64,000 nucleotides of DNA from an uncultured Hungatella sp. (GCA_949879795.1 CATLBR010000008.1:1-64000), one strand, 5' to 3'; shown: positions 17,686 through 25,983, counted from the stretch's first letter. Translations and numbers: made by a program. The notes: generated from the letters alone by a model not told the origin.

Positions 17686-19390
17686 CCCGCTGCGCATCGG
17701 CACAGGCTGGAAACCAGAGGATCTGTCAAAACCGCAGATCATGATCGAGAGTACCTTTGGAGACAGCCACCCGGGAAGCGGGCACCTGGACCGGCTGGTG
17801 GAGGAAGTGAGAAGGGGAGTGGAAGAGGCGGGAGGACATGGGGCCAGGTACTTCTGCACCGACATCTGCGACGGAGAGAGCCAGGGGACAGACGGCATCA
17901 ATTACAGCCTGGCCAGCCGGGAGGTCATCGCGAGCATGATCGAGATTCACGGAGGAGCCACGCCTTTTGACGGAGGAGTTTACCTGTCCAGCTGTGACAA
18001 AGGCCTTCCGGGAAATCTCATGGGTCTTGCCAGGGTGAATGTGCCTTCCCTGGTGGTTCCCGGCGGAACCATGAACGCGGGGCCAAACATGCTGACCCTG
18101 GAGCAGCTTGGAATCTACAGCGCCAGATTCCAGAGAGGAGAGATCGATGAGAAGGAGCTGAACTGGGCAAAGCACAACGCCTGTCCCAGCTGCGGCGCCT
18201 GCTCGTTCATCGGAACCGCCTCCACCATGCAGATCATGGCGGAAGCCTTGGGCCTGGCCCTCCCCGGAAGCGCCCTGATGCCGGCCACAAGCCCGGACCT
18301 TCTGGCCTATGCCTACAAGGCAGGGGTTCAGGCGGTGAAGCTGGCCCTGAAGGAACACACCAAACCTTCTGACCTGGTGACCATGGACAGCTTTGAGAAT
18401 GCCATCTTGGTCCACGCCGCCATATCGGGAAGCACCAACTGCCTTCTCCACCTGCCTGCCATTGCCCATGAGTTCGGCATCGAGATCACAGGAGATACCT
18501 TTGACCGGCTCCACAGAAACGCCCGGTATCTTCTGGACGTGCGGCCGGCGGGAAGATGGCCGGCAGAGGTGTTCTATTACGCCGGCGGCGTGCCTGCCAT
18601 CATGGAAGAGATCAAACCCTATCTCCACCTTGAGGCCAGAACCGTCACGGGAAAGACCTTGGGCGAGAATCTGAAGGAGTTAAAGCGAGACGGATTTTAC
18701 GAGAGATGTGAAAAATGGCTGGGAGAGTTCAACAGCCGCTATGGCAGCAGCCTGAAAAAAGAGGACATCATAAGGCCTTATGACAAAGCCATGGGCACAA
18801 ACGGAAGCATCGCCATCCTTCGAGGCAACCTGGCCCCGGAGGGAGCGGTCATCAAACACACCGCCTGTCCAAAGGAAATGTTCAAGGCCGTGCTGCGGGC
18901 AAGACCATTTGACAGTGAGGAAGAATGTCTGGAGGCCGTGTTAAGGCACAAGGTTCAAAAAGGAGACGCGGTGTTTATCCGCTATGAAGGCCCCAAGGGC
19001 AGCGGTATGCCGGAGATGTTTTACACCTCCGAGGCCATCAGCAGCGATAAAGAATTGGGGCGGAGCATCGCTCTGATCACCGACGGGCGGTTTTCCGGGG
19101 CCTCCACGGGCCCGGTGATCGGCCATTGCAGCCCGGAGGCAGCCGAAGGAGGGGCCATCGCTTTGGTGGAAGAAGGGGATCTTATCGAGATTGATGTGGA
19201 GGAGAGAAAACTGGACATCGTAGGTGTCAAAGGAGAGAGAAAGACCCCGGAGGAGATCCAGGAAATCCTGGGAGACCGGAGGAGCAAATGGAAACCCCGG
19301 CAGAGGAAATACAAAAACGGCGTGCTGCGGATGTTTAGTGAACACGCGGCCAGCCCCATGAAGGGGGCCTATATGGAATTTGGAGAATAG
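17639..19390 (+). CDS. IlvD/Edd-family dehydratase
   Basis: A 583-residue dehydratase of the family that includes dihydroxy-acid, 6-phosphogluconate and sugar-acid dehydratases. Conserved blocks include CDGESQGTDGI, LSSCDKGLPGNLMG, CPSCGACSFIGTASTMQ, NGSIAILRGNLAPEGAVIK and ALITDGRFSGASTG. Cluster-ligand candidates are C119 (SCDKG) and C182/C185/C188. The N-terminal cysteine of the usual PCN motif is absent; the region reads FGDSHPGSGHL instead, though C73 and C77 lie nearby. Its place in an importer/FadR operon argues for a catabolic sugar- or hydroxy-acid substrate rather than valine synthesis. ATG 17639 follows GAGGGGG and overlaps the regulator gene by 47 bases. Confidence 0.87.
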   Translation: MELISQKARELAPELDPLRIGTGWKPEDLSKPQIMIESTFGDSHPGSGHLDRLVEEVRRGVEEAGGHGARYFCTDICDGESQGTDGINYSLASREVIASMIEIHGGATPFDGGVYLSSCDKGLPGNLMGLARVNVPSLVVPGGTMNAGPNMLTLEQLGIYSARFQRGEIDEKELNWAKHNACPSCGACSFIGTASTMQIMAEALGLALPGSALMPATSPDLLAYAYKAGVQAVKLALKEHTKPSDLVTMDSFENAILVHAAISGSTNCLLHLPAIAHEFGIEITGDTFDRLHRNARYLLDVRPAGRWPAEVFYYAGGVPAIMEEIKPYLHLEARTVTGKTLGENLKELKRDGFYERCEKWLGEFNSRYGSSLKKEDIIRPYDKAMGTNGSIAILRGNLAPEGAVIKHTACPKEMFKAVLRARPFDSEEECLEAVLRHKVQKGDAVFIRYEGPKGSGMPEMFYTSEAISSDKELGRSIALITDGRFSGASTGPVIGHCSPEAAEGGAIALVEEGDLIEIDVEERKLDIVGVKGERKTPEEIQEILGDRRSKWKPRQRKYKNGVLRMFSEHAASPMKGAYMEFGE

Positions 19391-19402
19391 GGGACCGTAA
19401 AA

Positions 19403-19444
19403 CGGGGCCATGGCATTGGGAGTTTACAGGATGCCATGGCCCCG
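19403..19444. terminator. Terminator between the dehydratase and lacI-type gene
   Basis: A perfect 14-bp stem (19403-19416 with 19431-19444) lies between convergent genes. On the minus strand it is followed by TTTTACGG, giving a short U-tract for the LacI gene. On the plus strand there is no T run. Confidence 0.75.
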
Positions 19445-19513
19445 AAGCTGGTTCTGGAGAGATTGTACCTGGGGGGATTCCGGTGAAGGGGATCCTCCCT
19501 TTTGCGCGGCTTT

Positions 19514-20515
19514 TCATCCGCCTGTGCCCATATTGCGTACGCTGCTCCGGATGATCAGCTTGTTTTCCAGATACACATTGTCAGGGCGGATCCCCTGTTC
19601 CATGGAGCCCAGAAGCATTCTGGCTCCCTCGGACGCGATGCGTATGGTATTCCTCTCCACAGTAGTCAGGCGGGCATCGGAGTGTCCGGCAAAATCCCAG
19701 TTGTCAAAGCCTGTGACAGAGAGATCCCGGGGGACCTTAAGACCTAAGTCGGCGGCAGAGTCTATGGCGCCCAGGGCCATCTCGTCGTTGAAGCAGAGAA
19801 GGGCGGTGAGGTCCGGGTGGGCGGTGAGAAGCCGGGCGGCGGCAGTCTTGCCGGTGCGGTAGCGGAAATTGCCGATCTCCACAGGAAGAGATCTGGGATC
19901 CAGCCCCCAGTTCCTGGCGGAGATCCACCAGCCTGCATGGCGGCAGAGGGTGGCCTCCAGATTCTGCGGCCCTTCGATGATGCCGATGCGGCGGTGTCCC
20001 TGGGACAGAAGATAGTCCATGGCTTTTGCCATGCCTCCCTGTTCGTCGGTGGCCACGAAGGGGATATCCAGGGGAAGCTGGCGGCTGATGGCCACCATGG
20101 GAATCTTTTTGGACCATGCCTCTTCAAGGAAATCCAGATCGCTGTCCCACCGGGACATGATGAGCAGCCCGTCGCAGAACCCTGGGTCCAGGGTGCCGGG
20201 CTGGTGGGTGTCGATGGCCTTCACCAGAAGATTGTACCGTCCTCCCACCACGTCGGACACGCCGATGACCACCTGGTGAAGCACATAGGGGGAGGACGTG
20301 CGGTCGATGGAAGAGAAGCAAAGCCCTATGGTGTGAGATCTGGATTTGCGCAGGGAGACGGCTGCCTGGTTGGGGACATACCCAAGCTCTTTGGCAATTC
20401 GGAGAATCTTTTCTTTTTTGTCTCTGGCCACCGGTCCGCTGCCGGTGAGGGCTCTGGAGACCATGGCGTTGGAGACGCCCGCCTTTGCGGCTATATCTTT
20501 GATGGTAACGGCCAT
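19514..20515 (-). CDS. LacI/GalR-family transcriptional regulator
   Basis: A 333-residue sugar-responsive regulator. The N-terminal helix-turn-helix reads TIKDIAAKAGVSNAMVSRAL, and the hinge helix region is NQAAVSLRKSRSHTIG. The remainder is the periplasmic-binding-like sensor domain, with LLCFNDEMALGAI and DLSVTGFDNWDFAGHSDARLTTVE as typical late motifs. It is divergent from the sugar-binding lipoprotein at 20951 and probably regulates it. The minus-strand promoter has an inverted repeat between its -35 and -10 boxes, as expected for autoregulation. Inducer unknown. Confidence 0.92.
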   Translation of the reverse strand: MAVTIKDIAAKAGVSNAMVSRALTGSGPVARDKKEKILRIAKELGYVPNQAAVSLRKSRSHTIGLCFSSIDRTSSPYVLHQVVIGVSDVVGGRYNLLVKAIDTHQPGTLDPGFCDGLLIMSRWDSDLDFLEEAWSKKIPMVAISRQLPLDIPFVATDEQGGMAKAMDYLLSQGHRRIGIIEGPQNLEATLCRHAGWWISARNWGLDPRSLPVEIGNFRYRTGKTAAARLLTAHPDLTALLCFNDEMALGAIDSAADLGLKVPRDLSVTGFDNWDFAGHSDARLTTVERNTIRIASEGARMLLGSMEQGIRPDNVYLENKLIIRSSVRNMGTGG

Positions 20516-20561
20516 ATAGAACCTCCCTGCTTTTAGAATATTTTTCGGACTGTTTCTTTTT

Positions 20562-20589
20562 AGTATACCAGAAACTTCATTTCTGGCAA
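20562..20589 (-). promoter_or_regulatory. lacI-type gene promoter with internal operator-like repeat
   Basis: On the minus strand TTGCCA (20584-20589), a 16-base spacer and TATACT (20562-20567) form a promoter. The spacer contains CCAGAAA and TTTCTGG (20568-20586), a perfect 7-bp inverted repeat around 5 bases, well placed for repression. Confidence 0.65.
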
Positions 20590-20885
20590 GCGGCAGAGCA
20601 GGGTTCAGAGAAAATTGGTTTTCCTGGAAAGCATGTTACATGCTGATTTTCATAAATGAAAAAAAGTGAAAACATTTTCATTATAATTTTATTTTTATGT
20701 AAAATATATACATAAGTATATTAATTATTTAGAATATAATAAGTAATATTTTTTAATATAAATAAAATATGTAGATAAATCTATAAGGATTAATCTATAT
20801 ATCGTGATTATACACTAAAAAATATATGTTTATTTATGAAAAATGTATCTATCTTTTTTTCCGCGGTATGGTAAGATGAAACCAT
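20590..20885. other. AT-rich intergenic region
   Basis: About 300 bases, far more AT-rich than the rest of the window, separate the lacI-type promoter from the start region of the binding-protein gene. It contains long A/T runs and an imperfect repeat TGAAAAC/ATTTTCA near 20665. No reading frame with a ribosome site is visible. It may be a bendable regulatory region. Confidence 0.6.
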
Positions 20886-20898
20886 GTAAGCGCTTACG
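20885..20898. promoter_or_regulatory. cre-like / LacI-family operator
   Basis: TGTAAGCGCTTACG contains the perfect 12-bp palindrome GTAAGCGCTTAC (20886-20897). It fits the CcpA cre consensus TGWAANCGNTNWCA at all but the last base. It sits about 50 bases before the lipoprotein start, so it could serve CcpA or the divergent LacI-type protein. Confidence 0.75.
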
Positions 20899-20950
20899 CA
20901 ACTATGGAACCGTAACATGGAAGCCGGAAAAGACGGCACAGGAGGAATCG

Positions 20951-22378
20951 ATGAGAAGACAATTGAAAAAAATTATGGCACTGATGTTGACAGCAGCGAT
21001 GGGGACGGCTATAACAGGATGTGGAAGCTCAGGAGGAGGCGGGACGACCCGGGCTGCAGGAGAGGGGACCACGGCGGCAGAGGCCGCCAAGACCGAGACT
21101 ACGGCGGCTTCTGTCCAGGGGGATGGGGAAAAGACTCAGACTCCTGCAGAGGACGCGGCCAAGGAGCCGGTGACCATTCGTTTTTCTTGGTGGGGCGGGG
21201 ATTCCAGACATGAGGCCACTGAAAAGCTGGTGGCGGCATTTATGGAAAAATATCCTTATATCACGGTGGAGACAGAGTACGGTGCATGGACAGGGTGGGA
21301 GGAGAAGCAGTCTTTAAGCATCCTCAGCGGCGAGTGCGCGGACGTGATGCAGATCGGTACCAACTGGGTGACTGATTACAGTCGGGGCGGCACTTCCTAC
21401 TATGATCTGTACCAGCTGGCCGATATCATCGATCTGACTCAGTTTCCGGAAGACAAGATGAAGTTAAACCAGGTGGACGGAAAGCTGATGGCTATACCCA
21501 ACTCTCTCACGGGCCGTCTGTTCTACTGGAACAAGACTACTTTTGACGAGGTAGGGTGTCCCATTCCCACAGACGAGGAATCCCTGCTGGCAGCAGGAGC
21601 TGCTTTCAAAGCCTACAATGAGGAATATTATCCTCTGGCTCTGGGAGAATATGACAGGATTATTTTCATGGTATACTACCTGGAATCCAAGTACGGCAAA
21701 GACTGGGTGACTGACGGGAAGATGAATTACACGGAAGAAGAGATCGCGGAAGGCTTCGCGTTTATGAATAAACTGGAGGATGAGCATGTGATTCCCAGCA
21801 TCGCCACAATCAGCGGGGATATGGCGGACTCCCTGGATAAGAACTCCAAGTGGATCGACGGCAAGTACGCAGGCATCATGGAATGGGATTCTGCGGTTGT
21901 GAAGGTGAGAGATGCCATGATGGACAGCGTCAACAAGCCGGGGCAGGAGTTTGTGATCGGCGAGTTTATCAAATTCGGCGAGTACCAGGGCGGATTTACC
22001 AAGATTTCCATGAACATGGCGATCAAGGCTAACACAGAGCATCCGACAGAGGCGGCTATGCTGGTGAATTATCTGATGAATGATCCCGAAGGTGTGGAAA
22101 TCAACTCCACGGAGAGGGGAATTCCCTGTTCCGCAGCGGCAGTAGCCTATCTGAACGAGAAGAATATCGGCGACGCTATGACCAAGGAGGCCAACGCCAA
22201 GGTTTTGGCATACAGCCGTTTTACCCAGGACCCCAAGTTCGACGACAATGACCTGAAGGCCAATCCCGACGGTCTGTACTATAAGTTGTTTGGCCGTCTG
22301 AGTTCCAGGGACATCACCCCGGAGCAGGCAGCGGCGGATCTTGTAAAAGGAGTGACGCAAGTCCTGGAGGACCAGTAA
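20951..22378 (+). CDS. Sugar ABC transporter substrate-binding lipoprotein (orphan)
   Basis: A 475-residue extracellular solute-binding protein of family 1. The signal peptide MRRQLKKIMALMLTAAMGTAITGC ends in a lipobox cysteine, followed by a Gly/Thr/Ala/Glu tether to about residue 75. The mature protein starts VTIRFSWWGGDSRHEAT and has the typical EKYPYITVETEYGAW and ADVMQIG segments of carbohydrate-binding receptors. ATG 20951 follows GGAGG by 5 bases. No permease or ATPase gene follows; the next gene is an esterase. It would have to use membrane components encoded elsewhere or act as a chemosensory-type receptor. Confidence 0.9.
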   Translation: MRRQLKKIMALMLTAAMGTAITGCGSSGGGGTTRAAGEGTTAAEAAKTETTAASVQGDGEKTQTPAEDAAKEPVTIRFSWWGGDSRHEATEKLVAAFMEKYPYITVETEYGAWTGWEEKQSLSILSGECADVMQIGTNWVTDYSRGGTSYYDLYQLADIIDLTQFPEDKMKLNQVDGKLMAIPNSLTGRLFYWNKTTFDEVGCPIPTDEESLLAAGAAFKAYNEEYYPLALGEYDRIIFMVYYLESKYGKDWVTDGKMNYTEEEIAEGFAFMNKLEDEHVIPSIATISGDMADSLDKNSKWIDGKYAGIMEWDSAVVKVRDAMMDSVNKPGQEFVIGEFIKFGEYQGGFTKISMNMAIKANTEHPTEAAMLVNYLMNDPEGVEINSTERGIPCSAAAVAYLNEKNIGDAMTKEANAKVLAYSRFTQDPKFDDNDLKANPDGLYYKLFGRLSSRDITPEQAAADLVKGVTQVLEDQ

Positions 22379-22411
22379 CACCAAGACAAAGCAGAAAGGT
22401 ATGGTTAGAAA

Positions 22412-23239
22412 ATGAAATTTTTATCATGGGAGATACAGCTGCCGGATGAACCAGGCAGGAAGAACGGGACAGCCGGGGTAGATGCTTATCTGCTGGACTG
22501 GGGAGAGGAGGGAACGAAAAAGGTACGGCCTGCGGTGGTGATCTGCCCCGGCGGCGGGTACAGGCACCTGTCTCCCCGGGAAGGCGAACCGGTTGCCATG
22601 CAGTATCTGGCTATGGGCTGCCATGCCTTTGTGCTCCGATATTCCATAGCTCCTGCCCGCTTTCCCACGGCCCTGCGGCAGCTGGCGCTTCTGATGGCGC
22701 AGATCAGAGAGCACAGCAGAGAGTGGCTGGTGGATCCGGAGAGAATCGTCGTCTCCGGATTCTCGGCGGGAGGCCATCTGGCCTGCAGCCTGGGGGCGTT
22801 CTGGAACCGGGAATTTGTGTGGGGCCCTCTGGGTCTCGGCGCAGAAGAAGTACGTCCGGCTGCCATGATTTTGTCCTACCCGGTGATTACGTCTGGTCCC
22901 TTCTGCCATGCAGGTTCTTTTGAGAATCTTCTGGGGGAGGAAGCTGGGGATAAGGAGAAACGGAATCTGGTTTCTCTGGAACGCCAGGTGGGTCCTCACA
23001 CCCCCAGTACATTTCTCTGGCACACGGCGGCGGACAACTCGGTTCCGGTGCAGAATTCGCTTCTGCTGGCCCAGGCTTTGGCAGAGTGCGGGGTGAGCAT
23101 AGAGCTTCACATCTATCCGGAGGGCTGCCATGGTCTGTCGCTTGCCACAGAGGATACCAGCAGCGGCAAGGAGAATATGGTAGAGCCCAGGTGCCAGGGC
23201 TGGATAGGCCTGGCAGGAGAGTGGCTCAAAGGGATATAG
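22412..23239 (+). CDS. Alpha/beta-hydrolase esterase (acetyl-xylan-esterase-like)
   Basis: A 275-residue alpha/beta hydrolase. VVICPGGGYRHLSPREGE is the oxyanion-hole strand of the hormone-sensitive-lipase/BD-FAE group. GFSAGGHL holds the nucleophile S118, HTAADNSVPVQNS carries the acid residue and YPEGCHGLSLA the histidine. There is no signal peptide, so it acts in the cytosol. Relatives remove acetyl groups from sugars. That fits its position 33 bases after a sugar-binding protein, likely in the same transcript and under the same LacI/CcpA control. The substrate is inferred only. It has GAAAGG upstream. Confidence 0.85.
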   Translation: MKFLSWEIQLPDEPGRKNGTAGVDAYLLDWGEEGTKKVRPAVVICPGGGYRHLSPREGEPVAMQYLAMGCHAFVLRYSIAPARFPTALRQLALLMAQIREHSREWLVDPERIVVSGFSAGGHLACSLGAFWNREFVWGPLGLGAEEVRPAAMILSYPVITSGPFCHAGSFENLLGEEAGDKEKRNLVSLERQVGPHTPSTFLWHTAADNSVPVQNSLLLAQALAECGVSIELHIYPEGCHGLSLATEDTSSGKENMVEPRCQGWIGLAGEWLKGI

Positions 23240-23275
23240 AGAAGGGCAGGAGAAGGGGTATAGGCCAGAAATTGC

Positions 23276-23304
23276 TTGAATCCTTCTGTCGGTTGTGCTA
23301 TAGT
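23276..23304 (+). promoter_or_regulatory. Promoter of the zinc-ribbon membrane protein gene
   Basis: TTGAAT (23276-23281), a 17-base spacer and TATAGT (23299-23304), about 44 bases before ATG 23348. Confidence 0.7.
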
Positions 23305-23347
23305 AGGAAAACAATAAGCAAAACCTTATGGGGAGGAGATGATCCAT

Positions 23348-24061
23348 ATGTCCTATTGTCCCAAGTGTGATATGGAATTCGTGGACGGTATTACAGTGTG
23401 CACAGACTGCGGCGGACCTCTGGTGGAGTCGGAGGAGGCAGCCATAGCCCTGCGTAAGAAAGAGCAGGAGGAGAACTTTAAGAAGCAGAGGGATTACTTG
23501 GAGAAATTGAACAGAGAGTTGGAGCGGCAGGCTGTCCCCGGAGAGTTGGAGGACGGACAGACACAGCATATCCCTGTCCCCCAGCCGGTGGGTGTCTATG
23601 AGACCAGCGCGCAGAAGTATGAGAATCTGCGGTCCTCCGCCTCAGCGTTTCTTCTGGTGGGAGTCCTGATGCTGGCCGTCTCCGTTCTGTGTTGGACAGG
23701 CGTGGTCAGGCTTCCTATGGCAGGCGGTTCCAGGTATATATTCCAGGGCGCCCTCACGGTTATGGCTGTGTTCTGCCTGATTGTGTTTGTGAAGACTTCA
23801 AGGGATGCCAGAAATCTTCAGCCGCAGATTACCAGGGAGAAGCAGGAGACGTCAGAACTGATCTCGTGGTTTACAGGACAGTGGACGGCGGAGGCGGTAG
23901 ATGCCCAGGTGGAAGACAGGGAAGCTCTGGAGGAGGAGGAACTGAGTCTGAAGCGGTTTCAGATCATTCAGGACCTTCTGGTCACCAACAAGGATCTTCC
24001 GGATCCCGCCTATGTGGACTCTCTCTGCGAGGAGATATACAGCCGCCTTTATGAGTCCTAG
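23348..24061 (+). CDS. Zinc-ribbon membrane protein of unknown function
   Basis: A 237-residue protein. The first 25 residues form a zinc ribbon, CPKC then 11 residues then CTDC. Next comes a charged, probably coiled-coil segment (about 30-70, EEAAIALRKKEQEENFKKQ). Two membrane spans follow (about 100-122, FLLVGVLMLAVSVLCWTGVV; and 133-152, FQGALTVMAVFCLIVFV). The cytosolic tail is acidic. No enzyme motif is visible. Such zinc-ribbon/transmembrane proteins are common in Clostridia and mostly uncharacterised. ATG 23348 is preferred because the GGAGGAG site abuts the earlier ATG at 23339 with no spacing. Confidence 0.78.
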   Translation: MSYCPKCDMEFVDGITVCTDCGGPLVESEEAAIALRKKEQEENFKKQRDYLEKLNRELERQAVPGELEDGQTQHIPVPQPVGVYETSAQKYENLRSSASAFLLVGVLMLAVSVLCWTGVVRLPMAGGSRYIFQGALTVMAVFCLIVFVKTSRDARNLQPQITREKQETSELISWFTGQWTAEAVDAQVEDREALEEEELSLKRFQIIQDLLVTNKDLPDPAYVDSLCEEIYSRLYES

Positions 24062-24216
24062 CACTCTGTTTTGAGACAGAGCGCGGCGGTTTTGCCGGGG
24101 GCGGGAATATGCGGGGGCAGGAGGGATAACCGGGCTTGTAACATTTTCGGACCCATCTCAATATGATATAGTAGGCCACAGCCAAATCGCCAAACCTTCA
24201 GTTGAGTATAGAACGT
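24062..24216 (+). other. Intergenic stretch with promoter-like site and no ORF
   Basis: After the stop there is a small hairpin (CTCTGT/ACAGAG, 24065-24082) without a T run. TTTTCG, 17 bases and TATAGT (about 24146-24174) resemble a promoter. Transcription from there would run about 75 bases into the terminator at 24217-24253 with no reading frame, so a short non-coding RNA is possible but unproven. Confidence 0.3.
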
Positions 24217-24253
24217 AAAAAGAAGCAGGGGAGCTGATCCTCTGCTTCTTTTT
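24217..24253. terminator. Bidirectional terminator between 24061 gene and gpmI
   Basis: A 12-bp stem AAAAAGAAGCAG / CTGCTTCTTTTT (24217-24228 and 24242-24253). The A and T runs at the stem base give a U-tract in both directions, so it can end transcription from both convergent genes. Confidence 0.85.
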
Positions 24254-24287
24254 GTTCATCGTGAAGACGGCAGCCTTAAGTGTCTGC

Positions 24288-25829
24288 CTATTTTACCAAC
24301 AGGGATTTTCCGGTCATCTCTTTGGGCTGTTCCATACCCATCAGCTCAATGAGGGTGGGGACAATATCTGCCAGACGTCCGCCTTCTCTCAGCTTGCAGG
24401 ACGGATCCGCATTTACAAGGATGAAGGGAACCGGGTTGGTGGTGTGGGCCGTAAACGGGTCGCCGGTCTCATAGTCGATGAGCTGTTCCGCGTTGCCGTG
24501 GTCCGCGCAGATAAACAGGATTCCGTCAACCTCTTTTATGGCGTCAACTGCTCTGCCTACACAGGCGTCAACCGTCTCGATGGCTTTGATGGCGGCAGCT
24601 TCTACTCCCGTGTGACCCACCATATCCGGGTTGGCGAAGTTGATGATGATCACGTCGTACTTGCAGGACTTGATGCATTCTACCAGCTTGTCGCAGACTC
24701 CGGGAGCGCTCATCTCAGGCTTTAAGTCGTAGGTGGCCACTTCCTTGGGAGAGGGTATGAGGAAACGGTCCTCCCCCTTGTTGGGCTCCTCCACGCCTCC
24801 GTTGAAGAAGAAGGTGACATGGGCGTACTTCTCTGTCTCGGCGATTCTGGCCTGGGTCATGTTGTGGCTGGCCAGATATTCGCCGAAGGTGTTGGTGATG
24901 GTCTCCTTCTTGAAGGCCACCAGCTTGTTGGGGATGGTGTCGTCGTAGTCTGTAAAACATACATACACCAGGTTCAGCCTGTCTCCTCTGTCGAAGCCCT
25001 TGAAATCGTCGTCGCAGAAGGCTCTGGTGATCTCCCGGGCCCGGTCGGGACGGAAGTTGTAGAAGATGACAGAGTCGCCGTCCTGAACGGTCGCCACCGG
25101 CTTTCCGTCTTCCATGACGATCACCGGCTCAACAAATTCGTCGTACTTCTCTGCGTCGTAGGAGGCCTGGATTCCGGCGGGGCCGCTTGGGGCCGCTGCT
25201 CCCTCGCCCCGGGTCAGGGCCCTGTAGGCTCTCTCCACCCGGTCCCAGCGATTGTCACGGTCCATGGCGTAGTACCGTCCCTGGACGGTGGCCACCTTGC
25301 CCACGCCGATCTCCTTCATCTTTGCCTCCAGTTCCTCCACAAATTCCTTGCCTGACGCAGGCGGGGTGTCGCGCCCGTCCAGGAAACAGTGGACGTACAC
25401 TTTTTCAAGGCCATGTCTTTTGGCAAGCTCAAGAAGGCCGTAAATGTGGGTGTTGTGGCTGTGCACGCCTCCGTCGGATACCAGTCCCCAGAGGTGAAGG
25501 GAGGAGTCCTTCTTCTTACAGTTTTCCACTGCCTGCAGAAACTCCGGAACTTCAAAGAAATCCCCGTCCTCGATGGATTTGGTGATTCTGGTCAGTTCCT
25601 GGTACACGATTCTGCCTGCGCCCATATTTAAGTGCCCCACCTCGGAATTGCCCATCTGGCCGTCGGGAAGGCCTACTGCCAGGCCGCTTGCCTGTCCCTT
25701 GACATAGGGGCACTGGCTCATCAGCTGATCCATGACAGGGGTCTTTCCCTCGCAGACCGCGTTGGCCTCACACTTGTCGTTCAGGCCGTAACCATCCAGG
25801 ATCATTAAAACTACCGGTTTCTTGCTCAT
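24288..25829 (-). CDS. gpmI: 2,3-bisphosphoglycerate-independent phosphoglycerate mutase
   Basis: A 513-residue manganese enzyme that interconverts 3- and 2-phosphoglycerate in glycolysis. It begins VVLMILDGYG, with a metal-binding aspartate. GQMGNSEVGHLNMGAG carries the phosphorylated serine in the QMGNSEVGH signature. FICADHGNAEQ near the end holds further metal ligands. Length is normal for the family. AAGGAGA precedes the ATG. It is a single-gene unit with a promoter overlapping the divergent exporter promoter and a terminator at 24217-24253. Confidence 0.97.
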   Translation of the reverse strand: MSKKPVVLMILDGYGLNDKCEANAVCEGKTPVMDQLMSQCPYVKGQASGLAVGLPDGQMGNSEVGHLNMGAGRIVYQELTRITKSIEDGDFFEVPEFLQAVENCKKKDSSLHLWGLVSDGGVHSHNTHIYGLLELAKRHGLEKVYVHCFLDGRDTPPASGKEFVEELEAKMKEIGVGKVATVQGRYYAMDRDNRWDRVERAYRALTRGEGAAAPSGPAGIQASYDAEKYDEFVEPVIVMEDGKPVATVQDGDSVIFYNFRPDRAREITRAFCDDDFKGFDRGDRLNLVYVCFTDYDDTIPNKLVAFKKETITNTFGEYLASHNMTQARIAETEKYAHVTFFFNGGVEEPNKGEDRFLIPSPKEVATYDLKPEMSAPGVCDKLVECIKSCKYDVIIINFANPDMVGHTGVEAAAIKAIETVDACVGRAVDAIKEVDGILFICADHGNAEQLIDYETGDPFTAHTTNPVPFILVNADPSCKLREGGRLADIVPTLIELMGMEQPKEMTGKSLLVK

Positions 25830-25931
25830 GGCTGTTCTCCTTTATACTCTTTTTCCTCTTCTCGCGGCTGCCGGTCCTGCCGTGTCCGGTCGGTTCACAA
25901 AGACTGTGGACATAACCCGCCATCGCCGCGC

Positions 25932-25959
25932 TTGACAATTAATACACAAAGAATATTGT
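25932..25959 (+). promoter_or_regulatory. Promoter for the ABC exporter operon
   Basis: TTGACA (25932-25937), a 16-base spacer and TATTGT (25954-25959). It would give a leader of about 115 bases before ATG 26080. Its -10 overlaps the -10 of the divergent gpmI promoter. Confidence 0.55.
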
Positions 25960-25983
25960 ACATGATTTCACACAATCTTTCAA
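25955..25983 (-). promoter_or_regulatory. gpmI: gpmI promoter
   Basis: On the minus strand TTGAAA (25978-25983), a 17-base spacer and TACAAT (25955-25960). Confidence 0.65.
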
